A stretch of 64,000 nucleotides of DNA from Marinobacter sp. S0848L (GCF_023016065.1 NZ_JALKAQ010000006.1:124001-188000); one strand, 5' to 3'. Shown: positions 17,099 through 26,161, counted from the stretch's first letter. Notes: generated by a model from the sequence alone, not told the origin. A program made the numbers and translations.

Positions 17099-18520
17099 TT
17101 AAAGGGCGAAGCCCCCCAGTTTGGTTTCCAGATATTCTTCAATGCCTTCCTGCGCACCTTCCCGTCCGAGACCGCTGTTCTTCATGCCGCCAAACGGCGC
17201 GGCAGCGCTGGTGGGGTTGATGTCGTTAATGCCAATAATGCCGAAATCCAGAGCTTCGAACGCGCGCATGGCGGTGGTCATATTGTTGCTGTAGATATAA
17301 GCAGCTAGGCCATACTCGGTGTCGTTGGCCATAGCGATGACATCATCTTCTGAACGATAGATGATGACCGGAGCAACCGGGCCAAAGGTTTCCTCCCGAT
17401 AGATTTTCATCTCAGGGGTTACACCGGAGAGCACGGTTGGGGCGTAGAAGTAACCGTCTGACAGGCCGTTATCCACCAAACGCAGGCCACCGGTCTCTAG
17501 CTTTGCGCCTTTGGCAACGGCGTCTTTAACCTGGCTATCAACCTTTTGGATGGCCTGGTCGTTGATCAACGGGCCAATACCCACGCCTTCGGTCATACCG
17601 TTACCGGCCAACAGACGGTTGGCGCGGCTGGTGAGTTCTTTAATGAACGGTTCAAGATGATCTTCGTGCACGAAAATACGGTTTGGGCTGATACAGGCCT
17701 GGCCAGTGTTCAAGAATTTCACCAGAGACAGGCCTTTGGCGGCATGCACTGGATCGGCATCAGGGAAGACAATGGCCGGTGCATGGCCGCCGAGCTCCAT
17801 AGAGACACGCTTCATGTTAGCTGCGGCCAGACCGTTCAGTTTTTTACCTACAGGCGTCGAGCCTGTGAAGGTCAGCTTGCGAACCCTCGGATCGGTACAA
17901 AAGGCATCGCCCACCCGGGATGGATCCTGCACGGTCAGCATGTTAATTACGCCAGCTGGGAAGCCTGCTTCGGCGAAAATTTCCATCATGGCCTTTGCGC
18001 ACAAAGGCGTGCTTTCCGCCGGTTTCAGAATGACAGTGCAGCCGGCCGCCAGCGCAGGTGCGAGCTTGCGAGTAATCATCGAAATTGGGTAGTTCCAGGG
18101 TGTAATCGCGCCGACCACGCCAACCGGTGATTTCTGCACCATAAAACGCTGGTTTTCACGAGCGGAAGGAATACTTTGCCCGTATACGCGTTTGGCCTCT
18201 TCGGCAAACCACAGAAGGAAATCCGCACCGTACTGAACTTCGTTGAGGGACGCTTTTAGGGGTTTGCCCTGTTCGCGTGTCATCAGTTCAGCCAGTTCGC
18301 GCTTTTGCCGGATCATCAGTTCCCAAGCCCGGTAGAGCAATTGGGAGCGGTGGTAAGCGGTGGTCTTTCGCCATTCTTTAAAAGCACAATCGGCGGCCGT
18401 AATGGCCGCCTCAATATCCTGATCTGTGCAATCGGGCACCTGCCCGATGACTTCACCCGTTGCGGGGTTGGTTACCGAGAGCTCAGGGCGCCCGGTTAAC
18501 CATTCTCCGTTAATGTACAT
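17099..18520 (-). CDS. NAD(P)-dependent aldehyde dehydrogenase, succinate-semialdehyde-dehydrogenase-like
   Basis: A 473-residue ALDH. ITPWNYPISMITRKLAPALAAG and FTGSTPVGKKL bind the cofactor, MELGGHAP has the general-base Glu, and the nucleophile lies in NTGQACISPNRI. Overall it is closest to GabD-type semialdehyde dehydrogenases. It is the last gene of a four-gene operon (malonyl-CoA decarboxylase, SDR, acyl-CoA dehydrogenase, ALDH) with gaps of 11-28 bases. In this setting malonate or another short semialdehyde is as plausible as succinate semialdehyde. Confidence 0.85.
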   Translation of the reverse strand: MYINGEWLTGRPELSVTNPATGEVIGQVPDCTDQDIEAAITAADCAFKEWRKTTAYHRSQLLYRAWELMIRQKRELAELMTREQGKPLKASLNEVQYGADFLLWFAEEAKRVYGQSIPSARENQRFMVQKSPVGVVGAITPWNYPISMITRKLAPALAAGCTVILKPAESTPLCAKAMMEIFAEAGFPAGVINMLTVQDPSRVGDAFCTDPRVRKLTFTGSTPVGKKLNGLAAANMKRVSMELGGHAPAIVFPDADPVHAAKGLSLVKFLNTGQACISPNRIFVHEDHLEPFIKELTSRANRLLAGNGMTEGVGIGPLINDQAIQKVDSQVKDAVAKGAKLETGGLRLVDNGLSDGYFYAPTVLSGVTPEMKIYREETFGPVAPVIIYRSEDDVIAMANDTEYGLAAYIYSNNMTTAMRAFEALDFGIIGINDINPTSAAAPFGGMKNSGLGREGAQEGIEEYLETKLGGFAL

Positions 18521-18543
18521 GAGGCGATACCTCTTGGTTGTTA

Positions 18544-20322
18544 TTAAAAGTCTGTTTCCGATAGCGCCATGATGGCGTCGTCACCGGATCGCATCGAGCT
18601 CATGTGCGCAGAGCATCGTGGCAGAATGTGATCGATGAAAAAGTTCGTGGTGGCCAGTTTGTTTGCAGCGAAAGCACTCTGGTCAGCCGGATCATTTGCG
18701 GCTGCAGTAGCGGCTTTTAGCATCAGCCAGCTTGCTGTCACGATTGAACTCAGCATCAGGTAGTCGAAGGCAACGGCACCTGTGAATTGGTCGTCATCGC
18801 CGCGTTCCAGAACGATACTGGTGGCATCTTCGAGGAACGTCACTGCTTGGTCAAATTTAGCCTGGCGGTCTGCGGAGATCACAGAGCCACTTTGCGCCAG
18901 ACCCGTGAACGAACGAATATCATCAATCAGCTCGGCCATTGCCTGGCCATTGTCCCGAATCGTTTTACGGCCGATCAGATCAAGGGCCTGAATGCCGTTT
19001 GTGCCTTCGTAGATGGGTAAAATTCGAGCGTCACGATAGTGCTGCGCGGCGCCGGTCTCTTCAATGAAACCCATGCCGCCGTAACATTGAATGCCCAGAG
19101 ACGTGACTTCCTGTGCGATTTCTGTGCACCAGCCTTTAACCAGTGGTGTCAGCAGGTTAGCCCGTCGCGTATAGCGACTTTTGAGGTCGTCAGGCAGACT
19201 CTCTGCGTTGGCATAATCCATGGCCACACAGCCGGTGTAGGCGAGCCCCCTAGCGGCTTCAGTCAGGGTTTTCATGGTCATCAGCATCCGGCGGACGTCC
19301 GGGTGTTTGATGATCGGTGAAACACCTTTTTCGCCGGGCGCGGTGCCTTGAGTTCGCTCGAAGGTATAGTCCCGCGCCTGTTGGTAAGCGCGTTCGGAAA
19401 TGGAAACGCCCTGCAGGCCAACGGTTAGCCGTGCGTTGTTCATCATGGTGAACATACAGGCCAGACCTCGATTCTCCTCGCCCACCAGATAACCGGTGGC
19501 GCCTTCGTTGTCGCCATAAGCCATGACGCAGGTCGGGCTGGCATGGATGCCTAGCTTATGTTCCAGTGAGACGGCATGGCAGTCGTTCCTTTCGCCCGGC
19601 TCCCCCGAGGCATCTGGCAGATACTTGGGTACGGCAAACAATGATATGCCCTTGACGCCGGGAGGCGCATCGGGCAGGCGAGCAAGTACAAGGTGGATGA
19701 TGTTCTCCGCCATGTCGTGCTCACCCCAGGTGATGAAAATCTTTTGACCTTTGATTCGGTAGACATCGCCGTCCGGATGGGCTTGGGTACGGATATTTGA
19801 TAAGTCCGAACCTGCCTGTGGTTCGGTCAGATTCATGGTGCCGGTCCAATGTCCGGAAATCATTTTCGGTAGCAACTGCTCTTTCAGAGCGTCGCTGGCG
19901 TTCTCGGAAAGCGCCTCTACGGCGCCTTGAGATAACAAAGGACAGAGCCCCCACGCCATGTTAGCGGCATGCCACATTTCCTGAACCGGAATGGCCAAAG
20001 AGAACGGCAGGCCCTGACCGCCAAACTCCGGATCGAACTGCAGGCTGGCCCAGCCGCTGTCTGCGTATTGCTGGTAAGCCTCTTTAAAGCCTGCCGGGGT
20101 AGCCACTTTGTAGTCGCTATCCAGGCGCACACCGGTTTGATCGCCGGTGACGTTCGTTGGAGCGATGACGGAACCGGCAAAACGAGCGGCTTCTTCAAGA
20201 ATGGCGGAAACGACATCCTCGGAAGCATCTTCGTAGCCGCAGGCTTTTGTCATTTCTGAAAACCCCGCGACGTGCTTCAGGGTAAACGCCATCTCACGGG
20301 TGGGTGCTCTGAACTCTGTCAT
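18544..20322 (-). CDS. Acyl-CoA dehydrogenase with extended C-terminal domain (FadE/DmdC-like)
   Basis: A 592-residue FAD enzyme. It has the canonical ACAD domains plus an N-terminal lead and a C-terminal extension typical of the 3-methylmercaptopropionyl-CoA dehydrogenase (DmdC) subgroup. NLTEPQAGSDLSNIRTQA is the flavin region and ILPIYEGTNGIQALDLIGRK contains the probable catalytic Glu. It introduces a 2,3-double bond into an acyl-CoA. It lies 11 bases after the SDR gene. The chain length or substituent it accepts is not readable, and DmdC-like does not prove DMSP metabolism. Confidence 0.88.
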   Translation of the reverse strand: MTEFRAPTREMAFTLKHVAGFSEMTKACGYEDASEDVVSAILEEAARFAGSVIAPTNVTGDQTGVRLDSDYKVATPAGFKEAYQQYADSGWASLQFDPEFGGQGLPFSLAIPVQEMWHAANMAWGLCPLLSQGAVEALSENASDALKEQLLPKMISGHWTGTMNLTEPQAGSDLSNIRTQAHPDGDVYRIKGQKIFITWGEHDMAENIIHLVLARLPDAPPGVKGISLFAVPKYLPDASGEPGERNDCHAVSLEHKLGIHASPTCVMAYGDNEGATGYLVGEENRGLACMFTMMNNARLTVGLQGVSISERAYQQARDYTFERTQGTAPGEKGVSPIIKHPDVRRMLMTMKTLTEAARGLAYTGCVAMDYANAESLPDDLKSRYTRRANLLTPLVKGWCTEIAQEVTSLGIQCYGGMGFIEETGAAQHYRDARILPIYEGTNGIQALDLIGRKTIRDNGQAMAELIDDIRSFTGLAQSGSVISADRQAKFDQAVTFLEDATSIVLERGDDDQFTGAVAFDYLMLSSIVTASWLMLKAATAAANDPADQSAFAANKLATTNFFIDHILPRCSAHMSSMRSGDDAIMALSETDF

Positions 20323-20333
20323 GGTATGCTCCC

Positions 20334-21077
20334 TTAAGCCATGTACTGGCCGCCGTTAACCGACATGTTGGTGCCGGTCACGAAGCTGGCTTCATCAGCT
20401 GTCAGGTAGGCTACGGCTCTGGCGATGTCTTCGGGCTTGCCAAGGTGACCAACCGGGATGCCAGCAACAATGTTGTTCAGGACTTTTTCGGGTACCTGGC
20501 GAACCATAGGGGTATCGATATAGCCCGGAGAAACCGAGTTGGCGGTCACGCCTTTACGGGCGCCTTCCTGAGCAATGGACTTAGTGAAACCATAGATGCC
20601 GGCTTTTGTGGCGGCATAGTTACACTGGCCGAACTGCCCCTTCTCACCATTCAGCGACGAAATGTTCACGATACGGCCAAAGCCGCGCTCACACATGCTT
20701 TCAAATACCTGTTGGCACATGTTGAACATAGACGTCAGGTTTACGTTGATGACCTGGTTCCACTGTTCGGGTTGCATTCTTTTTAGCGGAGCATCATTGG
20801 TGATGCCGGCGTTGTTAACAAGAATGTCGATTGGCCCAAGATCCTGTTCAACGGCGGCAACAAACGCTTTGCAGCCGTCGAAGTCGGTGACGTCTAACGC
20901 GTAAATAGCGGCATCGATGCCTTCCTCGCGGAGGTTTGCCTGCCAGTCATTGGCTTGCGCCTCTTCGCCGGGCAAGTGAGTGCCTACTACTTTGCGACCC
21001 TGAGCGGCCAGCGCTTTAGTCATGGCGGTACCCAGGCCACCGTTTGCTCCGGTAATAACTGCAATGCGATTCGTCAT
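20334..21077 (-). CDS. SDR-family acetoacetyl-CoA reductase-like protein (PhbB type)
   Basis: A 247-residue short-chain dehydrogenase. The Rossmann motif TGANGGLG, LVNNAGITNDAPLKRM, the catalytic Ser in RIVNISSLNGEKGQFGQ and Tyr/Lys in YAATKAGIYGFTKS are intact. The GEKGQFGQ.NY pattern is that of PhaB/PhbB, which reduces acetoacetyl-CoA to (R)-3-hydroxybutyryl-CoA with NADPH. No PHA synthase is nearby, and the gene sits within a degradative operon, so it may work in the oxidative direction on a 3-hydroxyacyl-CoA. Confidence 0.85.
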   Translation of the reverse strand: MTNRIAVITGANGGLGTAMTKALAAQGRKVVGTHLPGEEAQANDWQANLREEGIDAAIYALDVTDFDGCKAFVAAVEQDLGPIDILVNNAGITNDAPLKRMQPEQWNQVINVNLTSMFNMCQQVFESMCERGFGRIVNISSLNGEKGQFGQCNYAATKAGIYGFTKSIAQEGARKGVTANSVSPGYIDTPMVRQVPEKVLNNIVAGIPVGHLGKPEDIARAVAYLTADEASFVTGTNMSVNGGQYMA

Positions 21078-21105
21078 GGTGTTCTCCTTTCGTTTTACGG
21101 ATTGT

Positions 21106-22473
21106 CTATTTCAAGAGTTTCTTGATGTGTGATGATTGGGAAATGACTCCCTCGGAGGTGTACCGATTGCTGCGGTCAACAATCTTCGGTAGCTCGTACA
21201 GGTAATTCACCATCAGGCCGGCAGATTGCTTCAGGCCTTTGTCTGAGGTGTCGGCCATCCAATTAAGTCTCGCAACCTGAGCGCCGTTGCTTAAATGGAA
21301 GTTGGCCACCGGGTCAATGGCACGCGGCTTACCGGGTTTCAGGGAGCACAGGTAGGACGCCGCCAATTTCATGATGGCTTCTTGCTGGGCGCCGGTGGCA
21401 TCGCCTTGGCTTGCTCGCACGGGATCCCGGGGCGGTGGCGAACTTAGCCATTCTTCTCCGCCCGGCAGCTGAGTCAGTTCATCTGCCGGTGTGTTTTCCA
21501 GCCAGCGTCGGAAACCCGGAATGGGGGAAAGCGTGGCGAACTGTTTTAACTGCGGGAACTCCACCTGAAGCTTGCTGACCACCTGCTTGATGAGGAAGTT
21601 ACCAAAGCTGATGCCAGCCAATCCCTGCTGGGCGTTGGAGATTGAATAGAAAATCGCAGTATCAGCTTTGTCGATGTCCTGGGTGGGGGCGTGTTCGTCC
21701 AGAAGCTTTTGAACGTTATCCGCGAGGCCGTTCACCAACGCCACTTCAACGAAAATCAGCGGTTCGTCGGGCATATTCGGATGGATAAAAGCAAAGCAGC
21801 GGCGGTCGAAATCAAGACGATTCTTTAGGTCGCTCCAGCTCTTGATGGCATGGACGGCCTCATAGGCAATCAGTTTCTCCAGAATGGCCCCGCTAGAGTT
21901 CCAGCTGATTTCTTCCAGCTGTAGTAAACCGATGTCGAACCAGGTTGCCAGCAGGTCACGGAGGTCGGTTTCCAGCGGTTTCAGTTCTGGATAGTCTTTG
22001 CATAACTGCAACAGTTCTTCACGCATATCCACCAGAAATTTGACTCCGGAAGGTACGCCGTTGAACTGTTTTAGCAGTGCTGTGCGGCTAGGAATTAACG
22101 CCTTGCGTAACGCCTGTGCGGCTTTGGTTTTCTCATTGGCCTTGGCGCTATGCCACTGATCGATAGCCCTCTCTACACTGGTTTCGTTTACACCATAGTG
22201 TTCTGCGAGCAGGCCCAGAAAACGGGTTCGTCCTGTTAGAGACAGTTTTAGGTAGGCGCGGCCGAGCAAGGCTGCGCGCTTGCGAGCTTCTACCTGGCCA
22301 CCGTTTTCGGCAAGGCAGTCGTCAATCCATTCCTTAACAGTGGCAAGATCCGGCTCCGGCAAGTCTTCGGCGATGTTTACGATGTCCGAGCCGCGACGGC
22401 CCATTGATTCCAATCCGCCCGGAACCAGCTTTTTAAAGGCTCTTTCAAAAATGCTTACGGGTTGCCTCTGCAT
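21106..22473 (-). CDS. Malonyl-CoA decarboxylase
   Basis: A 455-residue protein with an N-terminal helical bundle (residues 1-140) and a GNAT-like catalytic domain. FYSISNAQQGLAGISFGNFL with its Ser, FATLSPIPGFRRWL, and the late NFHLSNGAQVARLNW with the His correspond to the known catalytic Ser-His region. It converts malonyl-CoA to acetyl-CoA and CO2. It is the first gene of the minus-strand operon, starting 72 bases from the 24-bp palindrome shared with the divergent maoC gene. It fixes the end product of the pathway as acetyl-CoA. Confidence 0.93.
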   Translation of the reverse strand: MQRQPVSIFERAFKKLVPGGLESMGRRGSDIVNIAEDLPEPDLATVKEWIDDCLAENGGQVEARKRAALLGRAYLKLSLTGRTRFLGLLAEHYGVNETSVERAIDQWHSAKANEKTKAAQALRKALIPSRTALLKQFNGVPSGVKFLVDMREELLQLCKDYPELKPLETDLRDLLATWFDIGLLQLEEISWNSSGAILEKLIAYEAVHAIKSWSDLKNRLDFDRRCFAFIHPNMPDEPLIFVEVALVNGLADNVQKLLDEHAPTQDIDKADTAIFYSISNAQQGLAGISFGNFLIKQVVSKLQVEFPQLKQFATLSPIPGFRRWLENTPADELTQLPGGEEWLSSPPPRDPVRASQGDATGAQQEAIMKLAASYLCSLKPGKPRAIDPVANFHLSNGAQVARLNWMADTSDKGLKQSAGLMVNYLYELPKIVDRSNRYTSEGVISQSSHIKKLLK

Positions 22474-22544
22474 AACCGCGACTCCCTATGTACAAAGCGG
22501 TGTTGTCTAAGTGGATAACAGAAGGCTACCAGAGCATTTTATAA

Positions 22545-22568
22545 AAACCAAGTAAAAGTACTTGGTTT
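22545..22568. promoter_or_regulatory. 24-bp perfect palindromic operator between divergent operons
   Basis: Arms AAACCAAGTA and TACTTGGTTT are exact reverse complements around a 4-base centre. The site lies between the malonyl-CoA decarboxylase start (22473) and the MaoC start (22624), where one repressor or activator could control both. A degenerate copy is found at 13801. Confidence 0.72.
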
Positions 22569-22623
22569 GATGGATATAAACCAGTAATGTAGTGGGTGTA
22601 TGGATCACAGAGAGGAAGAAGCA

Positions 22624-23055
22624 ATGCAAGAACTACATGGCTATTACCTGGAAGACCTTGAAGTTGGAATGGAGGCGTTCTACGCCAAAACGATTACCGA
22701 AGCAGATGTAGTGTTGTTCGCTGGTATCAGCGGTGATGACAACCCGGTGCATATTAATGCTGAGTATGCGAAGACCACGCCGTTCAAAGAACGCATTGTG
22801 CACGGCATGTTCAGTGCTGCGCTGATTTCTGCCGTGTTGGGTACACGTATGCCGGGCCCTGGTGCCATTTATATCGACCAGCAGATTAAGTTCAAAGCGC
22901 CGGTTCATATTGGAGACACCGTTGTTGCCTCTGCCAAGATTATTGAGATCAATGAAGAGCGACGTCGAGTAAAGCTGGAAACCGTCTGTAAGGTGGGCGA
23001 CACCGTGGTCGCTGAGGGCGTTGCTACAAATATGGTTGACCGCCGCCCGGCGTAA
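22624..23055 (+). CDS. MaoC-family enoyl-CoA hydratase ((R)-specific, PhaJ-like)
   Basis: A 143-residue single hot-dog protein. The hydratase-2 motif is intact: SGDDNPVHINAEYAKTTPF, with Asp and His, then RIVHGMFSAALIS. It hydrates an enoyl-CoA to the (R)-3-hydroxyacyl-CoA, the product type that the PhbB-like SDR would handle. The start at 22624 is chosen because AGAGGAAGAAG precedes it; a start at 22600 lacks such a site. It is followed after 14 bases by the isochorismatase-like gene. Confidence 0.88.
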   Translation: MQELHGYYLEDLEVGMEAFYAKTITEADVVLFAGISGDDNPVHINAEYAKTTPFKERIVHGMFSAALISAVLGTRMPGPGAIYIDQQIKFKAPVHIGDTVVASAKIIEINEERRRVKLETVCKVGDTVVAEGVATNMVDRRPA

Positions 23056-23069
23056 GTCTGGAGATTATT

Positions 23070-23615
23070 ATGTTAATGGATCAAGAGAATTGCATCGTTG
23101 CCGTGATCGATGTGCAGGCCCGTTTGTTGGGCGGGGTACATGAAAACGAGAAGCTGGTGAACAACTGCAGTTGGTTGGTGCGCCTTGCCGGGTTGATGAA
23201 CGTACCGGTGATTGGATCTGAGCAGTACCCGGATGGCCTTGGCCATACGGAAGAGGGTTTACGCGAGCTGGTGGGGCCTGCCAACATTTACGGCAAAACT
23301 TTCTTTGCGTGTATTGACGACCCGGGTTTCGAAAAGGCGTTTCAAACGCATGATCGCAAGCAAGTCGTTTTATGTGGTATGGAGTCTCAAGCGTGCGTGA
23401 TGCAATCGGCGCTAAGGCTTCTGGAGAAAGGGTTGGAGGTGTTTGTGGTGGCGGATGCTATTTCAGCACGCAACGCCTACGACACGGAAGTAGCGCTACG
23501 TCGAATGGAACAGGCCGGAGCCAGAATCGTTACCAAAGAAATGGTCGGGTTCGAATGGCTTCGACGCTCGGATGCAGGTCAATTTAAAGCCTTTAGCAAG
23601 GAGTTTTTGCGCTAG
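23070..23615 (+). CDS. Isochorismatase-family cysteine hydrolase
   Basis: A 181-residue protein with the family's catalytic triad in order: Asp in VAVIDVQARLLG, Lys in IYGKTFFAC, and Cys in LCGMESQACVMQ. Members cleave C-N or C-O bonds of amides, carbamates or enol ethers. The gene is translationally close to maoC and starts behind CTGGAG. A hydrolysis step producing a carboxylic acid could feed the ligase of the same cluster, but this is inference. Confidence 0.85.
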   Translation: MLMDQENCIVAVIDVQARLLGGVHENEKLVNNCSWLVRLAGLMNVPVIGSEQYPDGLGHTEEGLRELVGPANIYGKTFFACIDDPGFEKAFQTHDRKQVVLCGMESQACVMQSALRLLEKGLEVFVVADAISARNAYDTEVALRRMEQAGARIVTKEMVGFEWLRRSDAGQFKAFSKEFLR

Positions 23616-23622
23616 TCAATCG

Positions 23623-23655
23623 CGGGGCCCAGGCACGTTGTGGCCAAGGGCCCCG
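23623..23655 (+). terminator. GC-rich inverted repeat after the hydrolase gene
   Basis: CGGGGCCC / GGGCCCCG arms separated by 17 bases lie immediately after the stop codon. There is no T run, so termination is uncertain. Confidence 0.35.
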
Positions 23656-23712
23656 GAGACCTTCAGAATAGGGTTGATTAACGCACCCTGAGTTCCAGAG
23701 AATCCCATAGAC

Positions 23713-25233
23713 ATGAAAAACCGCACCCCGGAAGAAGGGCGAACTGCCCTGACGGACGATGCCGAACGTAACCGCTTGTTGGCGGAAATGGCGGAACAAT
23801 CTACGGACATGATCTCCCGGCACACACCGGAAGATTGGCGTTTCATCTATGCTTCGCCGGCGGTAACGCATTTGCTGGGGTATTCGGTTGAAGAAATCGT
23901 GGGTATCTCTGCCTACGATCTGTATCACCCAGATGATGTGGAGGATTTCCGATTACGGGCACCTACAGTTAACTACGATCGGGGTTTGTATACCCACACC
24001 TATCGGTTTCGATGTAAAGACGGGCATTACACCTGGCTGGAAAGTACCAGCCGAACCATTCGGGATCCTGAAACCAATGAAATTCGGGAAATTCTTGTGG
24101 TGTCCCGAGATGCGAGTCACCGAGTCAAGGCAGATAAAGCCAGTCGTCGGCTAGCGCGAGTTCTGGAAAGTACTCAAGATCTGGTTATTTTTGCGAACCT
24201 CGATTTCACGGTTTCACACCTGAATGAAACGGCGCGAAATGCGTTGGCGGTGGAGCATACCGACTATACTGCTTTCCCGCTATCCTGCTTTGTGACCGAA
24301 AAGGGCCTCGCAACCTTGATGGAAGAAGGTTTCCCGACAGCCGAGAAAACGGGGAACTGGCGTGGTGAACTGACCATGCAGAGTCTACAAGCCGCCCGTA
24401 TACCGGTCATGCTGGAGTTGCTTGCCCACCGCTCTTTGCATGGGGATATCGAGTATTTCTCACTGGTGGCTCACGATCTGACAGAAAAAAAAGAAGCGGA
24501 AGAGCAGCTTAAGCAATACCAGGCTGATATCAATCACGCGAGTCGGCTGGTAACCATGGGCGAGCTGGCGTCGAGCTTGGCTCACGAGTTGAACCAGCCA
24601 CTCTCAGCGATGGTGAATTACCTCCGGGGCATCGAGCGACGGTTTGCGGATAAGCCTACTCTTGCCTGGAAAGATGTTGAGTTACCCATTACCAGAAGCA
24701 TCAAGACAGCGTTGAGAGCGGGAGAAATCATCCATCGAATGATGGACTTTACCCGCAAACAGGAGCCGGTTGTTACGCACCTTAATTTGCCGGAGTTGAT
24801 CGGTGAAATGATCGATTTTTGCGAGAACATGGCGGAACGGCACAACGTGCGGATCGTGTTTGAGCAACCTCCAGAATTGCCGTTTGTTAAAGGTGATAAG
24901 ATTCAGCTGGAACAGGTTTTATTGAATCTGGTCGTGAACGCGATAGAAGCAAGCATCTCATCAGACGATGAAGAGGCAACCACCGTGACAATTAGTGTTA
25001 AACCCCACGAGAATGACCAGTTGCGGGTTGAGGTGAATGATCAGGGGCGGGGGATTTCAGAATCGGATAGGTCTCGCCTTTTTGATCGTTTTTATTCAAC
25101 CAAGGAAGCCGGTCTTGGAATGGGGCTGGCCATCAGCCGTTCATTGGTAGAGAATCTCGAGGGCGAACTCTGGGCAGAAAACAACGCTGCCGGAGGAGCT
25201 CGCTTTTCATTTACTCTTAATATTGCCGATTGA
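23713..25233 (+). CDS. PAS-domain sensor histidine kinase (FixL-like)
   Basis: A 506-residue soluble kinase. A PAS domain covers about residues 20-140 (SPAVTHLLGYSVEEIVG), with a second, weaker PAS around 145-265. The HisKA H-box is LAHELNQPLSAMVNYL, the N-box NLVVNAIEAS, then DQGRGIS, FDRFYSTKEAG and GLGMGLAISRSLVENL. No transmembrane segment is visible, so it senses a cytoplasmic cue. It is followed after 6 bases by a FixJ-type regulator. No haem-binding His pattern of true FixL is obvious. It may control the neighbouring acyl-CoA cluster. Confidence 0.9.
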   Translation: MKNRTPEEGRTALTDDAERNRLLAEMAEQSTDMISRHTPEDWRFIYASPAVTHLLGYSVEEIVGISAYDLYHPDDVEDFRLRAPTVNYDRGLYTHTYRFRCKDGHYTWLESTSRTIRDPETNEIREILVVSRDASHRVKADKASRRLARVLESTQDLVIFANLDFTVSHLNETARNALAVEHTDYTAFPLSCFVTEKGLATLMEEGFPTAEKTGNWRGELTMQSLQAARIPVMLELLAHRSLHGDIEYFSLVAHDLTEKKEAEEQLKQYQADINHASRLVTMGELASSLAHELNQPLSAMVNYLRGIERRFADKPTLAWKDVELPITRSIKTALRAGEIIHRMMDFTRKQEPVVTHLNLPELIGEMIDFCENMAERHNVRIVFEQPPELPFVKGDKIQLEQVLLNLVVNAIEASISSDDEEATTVTISVKPHENDQLRVEVNDQGRGISESDRSRLFDRFYSTKEAGLGMGLAISRSLVENLEGELWAENNAAGGARFSFTLNIAD

Positions 25234-25239
25234 TCACTC

Positions 25240-25875
25240 ATGAACCCGAATACAGATGCACAAACAGTTTTCGTTATTGATGACGATACCGACGTAAGAG
25301 ATTCTTTAAAGTGGCTGCTTGAGTCTGTTGGCCTTAATGTACAGTCCTACGAAAATGCGTTGGCTTTTTTCGAGGGGTTCGATGCGCGAGCGAGCGGTTG
25401 TATTGTGATGGATGTGCGAATGCCGGGCCTTAGTGGTATTAACGCTCAAAAGAAGTTGCCTGAATACAATATCGAACTGCCTGTCATCATGATTTCCGCC
25501 CACGGAAATGTGGACATGGCGGTGACAGCGTTGACGCAAGGCGCGATTACGTTTATTGAAAAGCCATTTGATGACCAAGTGCTTATCGATCATGTTCATA
25601 ATGCTCTAGAAAAAGATCGGGCTCGGTTTACTCAACGCCGCTCGCAGTCGCGAATCCGGGAGCGCTATGACAGCCTGACCCGCCGAGAACGCCAGGTTTT
25701 GGAGCTGATTGTGAAGGGTCTGTCGAACCAGGATGCGGCCGATGAGCTCGGTATCAACAGGAAAACCGTTGAAGGACATCGAGCGAATATGATGGCTAAA
25801 ATGAAAGTTGATTCATTCGCCGAACTGGTGCAAGTGGCTATAGCCTTGGGGCTTGTTCAGGGTTTAGCTCAGTAA
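25240..25875 (+). CDS. FixJ/NarL-family response regulator
   Basis: A 211-residue regulator. The receiver domain (residues 1-125) has the acidic pair in VIDDDTDVRDS, the phosphoacceptor Asp in CIVMDVRMPG, and the Lys in FIEKPFDD. A LuxR-type helix-turn-helix follows (LTRRERQVLELIVKGLSNQDAADELGINRKTVEGH, shown here only as the family pattern). It is the partner of the kinase six bases upstream. Its target could be the 24-bp palindrome family at 22545 and 13801, but nothing in the sequence proves it. Confidence 0.92.
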   Translation: MNPNTDAQTVFVIDDDTDVRDSLKWLLESVGLNVQSYENALAFFEGFDARASGCIVMDVRMPGLSGINAQKKLPEYNIELPVIMISAHGNVDMAVTALTQGAITFIEKPFDDQVLIDHVHNALEKDRARFTQRRSQSRIRERYDSLTRRERQVLELIVKGLSNQDAADELGINRKTVEGHRANMMAKMKVDSFAELVQVAIALGLVQGLAQ

Positions 25876-26161
25876 TACCGTCTGATGGGTTCCTGCCCCC
25901 GCCGAACTCTGCGGGCACCGTGTTTTCTAAATTTTTTTTAGCGCGCCTCCCTGGCGCGGTTTCAATTTTCTCCCATGACCGACGACCTGCACGACATCAT
26001 GAGTGTTTGCCTCGGTTACTTTTGTTTTCACATCGTTTGAATCCTAGTCTCCTGCATTTTTCCGAGTAAAAATAATTGGTTTTATTTCTATTTTCGGGTA
26101 TGTGAGCTCGGTTTTGTCCTGTGCTGGTGTGAGAAAACAACAACAATAAGAGGCTTGATCC

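Noticed and set aside
15363-20322. A DMSP demethylation (Dmd) pathway from the ligase and DmdC-like dehydrogenase
   Set aside because: DmdA and DmdD were not found; similarity to DmdB/DmdC subfamilies alone does not specify the substrate.
17099-22473. A PHA-synthesis operon suggested by the PhbB-like SDR and PhaJ-like hydratase
   Set aside because: No PHA synthase, phasin or thiolase is present, and the neighbours (malonyl-CoA decarboxylase, acyl-CoA dehydrogenase) point to degradation.
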